The notes below the pieces were generated by a model. The model did no database searches and was not told the origin of the DNA. It saw only the letters and a list, made by a program, of their open reading frames with translations. A program made the translations under genes and the position numbers. A stretch of DNA of 64,000 nucleotides from Pseudomonas antarctica (GTDB lineage: Bacteria; Pseudomonadota; Gammaproteobacteria; Pseudomonadales; Pseudomonadaceae), in assembly GCF_001647715.1 (NCBI RefSeq), contig NZ_CP015600.1, positions 682,001 through 746,000 on the forward strand, written 5' to 3'. This document shows positions 8,801 to 16,100 of this stretch, piece after piece (within the stretch, counting starts at the first letter, position 1; each line of letters opens with the position of its first letter).

Positions 8801-10990
8801 GCGTTGCCCGACGCTCATCGCAACGCAATCGGTTTGCCCGATGTCGGGCAGGGCGAGGAACTCAAAGCGTTGATAGCCGAAAAAGCCCTTTCGCGTGCGC
8901 AATTGCGCAACGTGTTAGGCATGCAATCGAAAGCTCAGTCTCGATATCCGACATCGTCGGCCGCTGGTCGTCGAGGCTATCCATTATCTGGGCGTGGGGG
9001 GAGCGTTTGGGACCAGGTCGTTCGAGAGCGCATTCTGTCGCTTTACCCCGATTTGACTACGGCCGAAGTGATTGCCCTGCGGGAGAAGAGAGGTTGGTCC
9101 GATGATCAGTGGCTCAAGCGCCTGGAGCAAGAACGCAAGGTCTTTGAGTCGACGATGAACCGGTGGCTGTCCACGCACACGGAAGGGGTCGAGCGGTTCA
9201 GCGAGGCGGATCGCAACGCCTTGAAAGCCAAGCGCGCCATTTATGGCACCCTGCACGGCGCATTGAAAGAAATCGGCCCGCGTCATTACGACACTCACGG
9301 TCAATACGTGGGGCAGAAAATAGAGTGGGTCGGAGCCGACTTGCAAGAGCAACTGCGTACGCTGCCGGCCCTGGGGGCCAATTTCGACCGGGTTACTCAA
9401 CTGACACTGGACTCCAGCAACGCGACCGATGCTGATGTCGGCCGTTTGCTCGTCAACTTTCGTGGCCTGCGTGATCTTAGCCTGGAGAACGGTGAGTTGA
9501 CTGAGTTGCCCCAGGCCATTGGCGATATGCCGCATTTGCGCAGCCTGAACCTGGGAAGCAATCGGATCGCCCTGACGCCCGTGGAGGTAACGTTGTTGAG
9601 TAGGGCCACTCGGCTGGAGGCACTGTCCTTGAGAAACAACCGGCTGGAGCGGGCGCCGGATGTCAGCGGTATGAAGCGCTTGCGCACGCTGTGGTTGAGC
9701 AACACCAACCTTCAGGAATGGCCAGCCGGGGTCTTTCGAGTGCCGCGCCCGCGTGATTTTCGCCTGGATCTGATGGATAACCCCATCAACCGTATCCCGG
9801 TTTTTGCTCCTGGTTCAGACAATGCCCTGATTGTCGCGCGTACCTTGCTCAGTCGCGAGAAGTTGGCTACCCCCGAATTGCTGACGCAATTCAAACAGTA
9901 CATCGAAGCGGCGGGTTACGACCCGGAGCGCCAGTTTCCTGCCCGGGGTGAATATGACCGCCGGTTGTGGAACACCGGAGTGCCGCAGGACGAGTGGAGC
10001 TCCAAACAACGGCTATGGGATCATCTTGAACAGACATTCGGCTCCGAAGGTTTCTTCAATGAGTTGCGCGCCCTCAGGCGTTCGGGGGATGCAACGGTCG
10101 ACAGCGGCCGGTTGCTGCCGGAGTTGACCGCGAAGGTCTGGCGAATGCTGGAGGCCATGGGCGAAGACGCCGATTTGCGTGACGAGTTGTTCCTTATGGC
10201 AAGAAACCCCACTGCCTGTGTCGACGCGGGAGCCCAGCTGTTTAATGCCATGGGCGTAGAAGTGCTGCTGCGCGCTGCGTACTTCAGTGAAGATGCCGGC
10301 GTCGTTCGAAGGAGTGTGTTCAACCTGGCCAGAGGCAAATGGCGATTGGATGAGCTGGGCAGGATTGCCCATCGCCGGGTCGAGCAGCTCAAGGCGCAAG
10401 GCGTGCAGTACCCGCAGATCGACGCCGAAGGCGCTCCGATTATTCAGTACGACGCCGATGGTCGCGAAGTACTGCCGATTGATGAGGTTGAAATTTATCT
10501 GTCCTACACCGCGTCTTTGGCCACTCGACTGAGCTTGCCATGGCAAGCCAAAAGCATGGCGTTTCGCGAGGATTATGTAACCGCAGAGATGATCGAAGAG
10601 GCGTTCAAGCGAGTGACGGCATTGGACCAGGGCGAACTGGTTCGAAGCAATCTGCTGGAGCAACCCATGTGGGTCGACTATTTGCACCGCGCCCACCTGC
10701 AGGAGCTTTCGACGGTGCGCAACCAATTCGAAGCGCTTATTGACCTGAAAACGGCATTGGAGGAGTGGCTTGATACCGGTTCGTTGTCAGCGCAGGAGCG
10801 CGAGGGGCTGCGCGCAACCATCAGCCGTACATCGGCACTACTGGGGCGCACTGGCCTCGCGAGCCAACCGGGGTATGTGATGATCCAACAGGAGTACAAC
10901 ATGTCGTTTGCCAGTATCGAAGCGGAGTACCAACGCCTGCTCAGTACCTTAACCGATCAGACAATCAACAGCCTTTTACCCGCGAGCTAG
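5888..10990 (+). CDS. Giant LRR protein with NEL-type E3 ubiquitin ligase domain (effector gene 1)
   Basis: 1700 residues from the ATG at 5888; the MSEQP start is the one shared with the tandem copy. The N-terminal ~1100 residues are rich in charged helices with one hydrophobic stretch (~457-478, GAFVVPGLGPIMLAVGAAQM) and match the dermonecrotic-toxin-like N region (DUF6543 type) that precedes NEL domains in pseudomonads. Leucine-rich repeats span ~1168-1305 (L-R-S-L-N-L-G-S-N-R-I pattern). The NEL domain follows (~1385-1605) with the candidate catalytic Cys1444 in a C-x-D motif (T-A-C-V-D-A-G), as in the IpaH/SspH ligases, which pass ubiquitin to host targets. No signal peptide is seen; delivery would need a type III or other secretion system not present in this window. 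Neighbour gene 2 is a near-copy in its N half. Confidence 0.85.
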   Translation: MSEQPAPTAEGTFNADLRGVHYDFLKDRVPGWFNQGSTARQEELARHELQLPRWYLTATAQQKADLADSHTRYRETLNQVENTLGDIKDVLAFAEQPLKDALKQRFNLDVDVKNVYFARKYGFKSRDDLFGFLVFDRQRDSELNYVYRAVSLLEAALANFEPDEERASACNDCQIITAWSSYDGDVIPTFSAVNSQALAIAPHEFAQVCRSLDVGNLYQQHIKAIVQPDEATQRTALETQLQEHQRQLLALSAEMAAHQTEWGIGADAYRMIKQVITDPGSATLDGKPVTFAALKVFGSVLVGPLLIGPARKDSDSVERLVVFIPNDPQQPLKEYASSAEFMADLRTRLHSASYRRFFSRFVPQREQGIFFQRFNGLYKPANGNGAEGDYPMASKPVRLPLEAMSIKGNLWTQLREAQVRKILSDARAVAVPTGDEDRKARMDRLSSYLDAVISVFNLGAFVVPGLGPIMLAVGAAQMCTEVYDGIEAYEQSDLKTMWAHFSSVALNAAMLGTGAKVLPAIKLASVVDNLKRITLPSGKQRLWKPDLSSYEHLQPIPSGAAVDERGLHQVNGTTLLPLDGRRYVVRQDPVTEDYRIVHPTRPDAYQPTLTGNGSGLWNHELERPQSWEGAPLMRRLGPVADGFSDAELEQVRRVADVSEDVLRRVHVEGEPAPAILLDTLRQFRAYRDAVKVAEGIRQGSLSNDLCSYAASLMVELPRWPASVAIEAFSSEEVGGASIKYGNSLAAASDTLRIHRGELMNGQLPKRVIESLSEAQLIDLVGRSSGTPEARTAALQTQLEQHAIRVRSRLMKSIYLAQQPPSDSAITLVQRQFSTLPTHLVRELLADVTPSEREIMSGTGNIPFRLLEKARLAQQQMRLTHAYEGLYLDDLANKDTEALVLNSLANVPGWSDGLRLEVREGRMEGELRASFGPVDAAERKVLVRVDDGRYQAMDARGQDLHGINGLYGSLQHALPDAHRNAIGLPDVGQGEELKALIAEKALSRAQLRNVLGMQSKAQSRYPTSSAAGRRGYPLSGRGGSVWDQVVRERILSLYPDLTTAEVIALREKRGWSDDQWLKRLEQERKVFESTMNRWLSTHTEGVERFSEADRNALKAKRAIYGTLHGALKEIGPRHYDTHGQYVGQKIEWVGADLQEQLRTLPALGANFDRVTQLTLDSSNATDADVGRLLVNFRGLRDLSLENGELTELPQAIGDMPHLRSLNLGSNRIALTPVEVTLLSRATRLEALSLRNNRLERAPDVSGMKRLRTLWLSNTNLQEWPAGVFRVPRPRDFRLDLMDNPINRIPVFAPGSDNALIVARTLLSREKLATPELLTQFKQYIEAAGYDPERQFPARGEYDRRLWNTGVPQDEWSSKQRLWDHLEQTFGSEGFFNELRALRRSGDATVDSGRLLPELTAKVWRMLEAMGEDADLRDELFLMARNPTACVDAGAQLFNAMGVEVLLRAAYFSEDAGVVRRSVFNLARGKWRLDELGRIAHRRVEQLKAQGVQYPQIDAEGAPIIQYDADGREVLPIDEVEIYLSYTASLATRLSLPWQAKSMAFREDYVTAEMIEEAFKRVTALDQGELVRSNLLEQPMWVDYLHRAHLQELSTVRNQFEALIDLKTALEEWLDTGSLSAQEREGLRATISRTSALLGRTGLASQPGYVMIQQEYNMSFASIEAEYQRLLSTLTDQTINSLLPAS

Positions 10991-11074
10991 AACAGGAGCA
11001 TTGGCAACCTGTCCACAGTGTCCACCCGCGTGAAACTTTCTTGAACGCGATAAATACCTAAGGCTCCACAGCGA

Positions 11075-11119
11075 GGGCCATTCGATAGGCTGGTTTTTTA
11101 AACCCGTCATGGATGGCCC
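11075..11119 (+). promoter_or_regulatory. Leader hairpin covering the start region of effector gene 2
   Basis: GGGCCAT (11075-11081) pairs with ATGGCCC (11113-11119), four bases before the ATG at 11123; wobble and G-C pairs extend it by three. Compared with gene 1 (GGGCTAT/ATAGCCC), one T-A pair has become C-G in both arms. The inner stem (11088-11093 with 11103-11108) also shows a T-A to C-G change, though one pair is lost. Confidence 0.5.
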
Positions 11120-11122
11120 GAT

Positions 11123-13135
11123 ATGTCAGAACAACCCGTTACCCTTACCCCCGAAGGCACCTTCAACGTGGACCTTCGGGGCGTGCATTACGATTTCCTC
11201 AAAGACCGCGTGCCTGCCTGGTTCAACCAGGGCTCCCCTCAACGCCAGGAAGAACTCGCCAATCACGACATGGAACTGCCCAGCTGGTACCTGACCGTCA
11301 CGGTTCAGCAAAAGGCTGACCTGGCCGACAGCCATACCCGTTATCGCGAAACCTTGAACCAGGTAGAGAACACCCTCGGTGATATCAAGGATGTGCTCGC
11401 CTTTGCCGAGCAGCCGCTTAAAGACGCACTCAAGCAACGCTTCAACCTGGATGTGGACGTCAAGAACGTCTATTTCGCGCGCAAGTATGGGTTCAAAAGT
11501 CGCGACGACCTGTTCGGTGCGTTTGTCTTCGACCAACAACGCGACTCGGAGCTGAACTATGTATACCGCGGTGTTTCCCTACTTGAGGCCGCCCTGGCCA
11601 ATTTCGAGCGCGATGAAGAACGAGCCAGTACCTGCAACGATTGCCAGATCATAACCGCCTGGAGTTCGTATGACGGCGACGTTATCCCGACCTTCAGCGC
11701 GGTCAATTCCCAGGCCCTGCCCATCGCGCCCCATGAATTTGCCCAAGTGTGCCGCAGCCTGGACGTGGGCAATTTGTATCAGCAGCACATCAAGTCCATC
11801 GTCCAACCGGACGAGGCGACCCAACGCGCCGCACTGGAAACGCAGCTGCAAGAGCACCAGCGCCAATTGCTGGCGCTGAGCGCCGAGGTGGCGGCTCACC
11901 AGACCGAGTGGGGCATTGGGGCCGATGCCTACCGGATGGTCAAACAGGTCATCACTGACCCGGGCAGTGCCACCCTCGACGGCAAGCCGGTGACGTTCGC
12001 CGCGCTGAAGGTGTTTGGCAGTGTGTTGGTGGGGCCGTTGCTAATCGGTCCTGCCCGTAAAGACAGTGACAGTGTCGAGCGCCTGGTGGTGTTCATCCCC
12101 AATGACCCCCAGCAGCCGCTCAGGGAGTATGCCTCCAGCGCCGAGTTCATGGCCGACCTCAGGACCCGCTTGCACAGCGCCTCGTACCGGCGCTTTTTCA
12201 GCCGATTTGTGCCCCAGCGCGAGCAGGGCCTCTTTTTTCAGCAATTTAATGGGTTGTACAAACCCGCCAACGGCAATGGCGCGGCCGGCGATTACCCGCT
12301 GGTATCCAGGCCGCCGAGGCTGCCTCTGGATGAGTTGGCAATCGGAGCCAACTTATGGGCGCAACTGCGCAAGGCACAGGTGCGCAAGATTTTGTCGGAT
12401 GCCCGCGCCGTGGCCGTGCCCACCGGTGACGAAGACCGTAAGGCGCGCATGGAGCGGCTGTCGAGCTACCTGGACGCGGTGATCAGCGTGTTCAATCTCG
12501 GTGCTTTCGTGGTGCCGGGGCTGGGGCCGATCATGCTGGCGGTGGGTGCGGCGCAGATGTGCACTGAAGTGTATGAAGGCATTGAAGCCTACGAGCAAAG
12601 TGACCTGAAGACGATGTGGGCGCACTTTTCCAGCGTGGCCCTCAATGCGGCGATGTTGGGCACCGGGGCCAAGGTGTTGCCCGCCATCAAGCTGGCGAGC
12701 ATGGTCGACAACCTCAAACCGGTCACGCTGCCCACCGGCAAGCAGGTGTTATGGAACCCGGATATGACGCCCTATAAGGTGCCGGTTAAATTGCCTCTAG
12801 ACGCCGAGCCAGACGCCTTGGGTCTCTACTTGCACAACGGGCAAAAAGTGTTGCCCCATGAAGGTGACCACTATCAGGTCAGGCAGGAGCCCGACACCGG
12901 CCAGTACCGCATCCAGCACCCCAGCCGTCCCGGCGCGTATGAACCGCAATTGGCGCATAACCATGCCGGCGCCTGGAGCCATGAAGTCGAGGAACCACTG
13001 ACCTGGGACAAGCCGACGTTGATGAGGCGTCTGGGGGCTGGAACAGCGGGGGCTCGACAGCGAAAAGCTGGAGCAGGCCCGCGCCGCCAGCGGTGTCGAG
13101 GAGGACACCTTGCGCCAGACCTTTGTCGAGCATGA
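11123..13135 (+). CDS. Effector gene 2, N-terminal part before a frameshift
   Basis: 670 codons of open frame that repeat the N-terminal half of effector gene 1 with very high identity at DNA and protein level (for example the whole stretch from MSEQP through the GAFVVPGLGPIMLAVGAAQM segment). After L-M-R-R-L-G (near 13035) the frame drifts into Arg/Ala-rich nonsense and stops at 13135. The proper continuation (G-L-D-S-E-K-L-E-Q) is in the +1 frame. Two G5 runs (13033-13037 and 13048-13052) lie at the switch, and removing one G from either restores a protein co-linear with gene 1. The intact product would be ~2346 residues. It is either a real pseudogenising mutation, a phase-variable tract, or a sequencing error. 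Confidence 0.8.
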   Translation: MSEQPVTLTPEGTFNVDLRGVHYDFLKDRVPAWFNQGSPQRQEELANHDMELPSWYLTVTVQQKADLADSHTRYRETLNQVENTLGDIKDVLAFAEQPLKDALKQRFNLDVDVKNVYFARKYGFKSRDDLFGAFVFDQQRDSELNYVYRGVSLLEAALANFERDEERASTCNDCQIITAWSSYDGDVIPTFSAVNSQALPIAPHEFAQVCRSLDVGNLYQQHIKSIVQPDEATQRAALETQLQEHQRQLLALSAEVAAHQTEWGIGADAYRMVKQVITDPGSATLDGKPVTFAALKVFGSVLVGPLLIGPARKDSDSVERLVVFIPNDPQQPLREYASSAEFMADLRTRLHSASYRRFFSRFVPQREQGLFFQQFNGLYKPANGNGAAGDYPLVSRPPRLPLDELAIGANLWAQLRKAQVRKILSDARAVAVPTGDEDRKARMERLSSYLDAVISVFNLGAFVVPGLGPIMLAVGAAQMCTEVYEGIEAYEQSDLKTMWAHFSSVALNAAMLGTGAKVLPAIKLASMVDNLKPVTLPTGKQVLWNPDMTPYKVPVKLPLDAEPDALGLYLHNGQKVLPHEGDHYQVRQEPDTGQYRIQHPSRPGAYEPQLAHNHAGAWSHEVEEPLTWDKPTLMRRLGAGTAGARQRKAGAGPRRQRCRGGHLAPDLCRA

Positions 13136-16100
13136 GCCGGTGCCTTTGCTGCTGGAGGATTCGATCCAGCACTTCAAGGCCCATCAGGCGCTGACGACCT
13201 TTGTCGAGCAAATGCATAGCAGCGACCCGGCGGTCTACGCCAAGGCTGATCCGGCGCTGCAACTGAACATGATGCGTCGCCGCGGGATGTTGCCGCAAAA
13301 CCTCGGCCTTCGAGTGCTGGGCAGCGGCGCCCGGGTAATCTGGGAAACGGAGCCTTCGTCGTCCGCCACGCGGGTGGTGGTCCTCAACGAAGGCCAACTG
13401 GCGCGTGGCGAGTTGCTCAAAGAGGTGTTGAACACGTTGCAAGGCGTTGACCCGGCGCTCACCGACATCCCCGGAAGTGCCGAAGACTCACTGGATGTGC
13501 GGGCGGGCAAGCTACGCCAGTACCTGGGCGACACGGTGGACACTTACAAAGGCCCGCTGGTGGAGGAGCGCTACCGAGCGTTGACCGCATCGGTTGATCC
13601 CGATGTGCAGCGGCTGCTGGCGGACTATCCCGAGTTACCGACCTCGATGGCGGCGCACCTGCTCAAGAGCCTGAGTTCCGAGCAACTGCAAACCTGGCGC
13701 AGCACCGGGCTGCTGCCCGAAGCACAGACCGAACACGCGAAATGGTGTGAACAGGAAACACGGGTAGCCCGCGCTTACGAGGGGCTGCAGTTGGACACCC
13801 TGGCGAACCTCGACAGCCAGCGCCTGGCTTTGCGCACCCTGGAAACCTTGCCCGGATGGCGCCGGGGTACTCGGGTGGAGCTGCGTCAGTATTCGGCGCA
13901 GGGCGCGATACTGGATGCCATTGGTTCTCCAGACGCAACGGCCAGGGTTCTGGTACAGATGGATAACGGGTTGTTCCAGGCGACCATGCCCAGGGATTTT
14001 TTTGCCGCAACCTGGGACCTGTTGTCCGCCACTGAGCGCCAGGCCCTGGGGTTCACCGACGCGCTGCAAATGAAAGCCGCGATTGCGCAAGCGCCTCTGC
14101 CACGTGCGCGACTGCGCACGGTGTTGCTGGAGCACCCGCTGCGCAAGCCGACCATTGATCCTGCACTGCGCTTGCTGGGCGGTGGCCGTGGGTTTCGACG
14201 GATGGTGGCCAGTGTTTTTGGTCCTTCAGAGGCTTCGGTAAAAGCCCGCGTCCTCAAGCTGTACCCTTCAATGGAGGAGGGTGAGGTCACTGCCTTTATC
14301 CAATCATTGGGTACGAATGTGCGGGGTGGGCTGACGCTTCGGGAAGCTGAGTTCAAAACGCTGGAGAGGGAATTGCAGGTTTGGGTTCAGGCGAATTCCC
14401 CGCAGTCCGCTGCGGGACCGGTGGACGCCCGAGCGTCTGGCATCGCCAGGCAGATCTTGAGCCACTGGCAGCGTACGGGTAAAGGCCCTCTGCGGTTGCT
14501 GATGGATGGTGTGATGGAGTTACCGGCACTGAGCGCCGACTTCAGCCATATCGAGAAACTTGAGCTCGTCGGAGTCAAGTGGTCGGGTAACGCGGATGTT
14601 TTCCTTGGGAAGTTCGTTCGCCTCAAAGAGTTGGTCGTCAGCCGTTGCAGGCTGACCGAGTTACCTGGCGCCATTGGTGAAATGAACAACCTGACCTCGT
14701 TGAACCTAACGTCCAACAACATTCGGTTGACCCCACACAGCGCCAGAGTGCTGAGTGGCCTCGGCAACCTTGAAGCGCTCTACCTCACCAATAACCCGTT
14801 GAGGATTGCGCCTGACTTCAGCGCTATGCCCCGGTTGAGAAGCCTGAACCTGAGGAATACGCAGCTGGATCGGTGGCCAACGGGATTGCAGGCCCGTGCG
14901 GGGATGGATTTTGTTGACCTGAGCCATAATCTTTTACGAGAAGTGCCCGAGGAACACCTCAATCCGGCAACTGAACAGCTCGCCGCGAGCGCCCGGCTCA
15001 ATGGCGTCACCCTGCTTGAGGGCAACCGATTTCAGCCTGATTACTGGCAAAAATTTGATGGTTACTGGCAACGCTTGAATCAGGTCCGACCGGACCTGGT
15101 GAAAAGCGCCCGTGATGGCGCGTTTGACAGTGGCAACCCCAGGCTCGAAAAGCTACGACGCCTGTACCCGAACAAACGCATGCAAGACGCCAGGGAGTGG
15201 GTCTGGCGTTTGGGCGGCGGTGCCGACGCTGAACTGGCCAGACTCGAACAAGAGTTCAACACCCTGCAACAGCAGTTGAACGCCTGGGCGTTTTCGGGCG
15301 GCGGCGAACAGCAACGCTACGTTCGCGCGGGCCAACGACAAGCCAACGCGGCGGGCCTTGAGGATCGTCATCAGGCTCAGAAACGTATTCTTGCGTGCTG
15401 GCGTCGGGAAACCCCGCAAATGCTTGCCAATGACGGAACGCAGATAGGTTTGGAGCTGGACTTGAGTGGCCTGACGCTGCCAAGCCTGCCGGACCTGGAC
15501 ATTGATTTCAGCCATGTCGGCTCACTGAAATTGAGCAACATGGGCCTCAGTGCTTCGCCGGAAGGATTCCTGACACGCTACCGGCATCTGCGCTGGCTGG
15601 ACCTGTCAAATAACCAACTCAGGGTGCTGCCACCGGCCCTGGGTGAAATGCACAACCTGACCCGTTTGTTTTTGAACAACAACCAGATCCGCCTGACGCA
15701 GCAAACGGCCGCGATCCTGTCCGGGCGAACCTCTCTCAGAGGCTTGAGGTTGAATCACAATCAGCTGGGCATCACGCCGGACTTCAGTCAGATAACGGAT
15801 ATGCGGTCCCTGGGCATGGCGAACTGCGGCATTACTACGTTTCCCACCGGCTTGATCAACCAGCCGGCGTTGGACCAGATACTGTTGAGCTACAACGATT
15901 TCACCAGCCTTCCAGAGTTCGTCATCGCACCCTCGGATGCGCAATTGGCCAACTCCGCGCGGGTCAATGGCGTGACGGATATATCCTTCAACCCTTTAAC
16001 TGCGACCACTCAGGACCAGATTCGCGATTACGGTGTACGGCTTGAGCAAGCGGGGCTGTCGTCCGCTGCCAACCCCAATATTTTCGTCGCCTCTGCCCTG

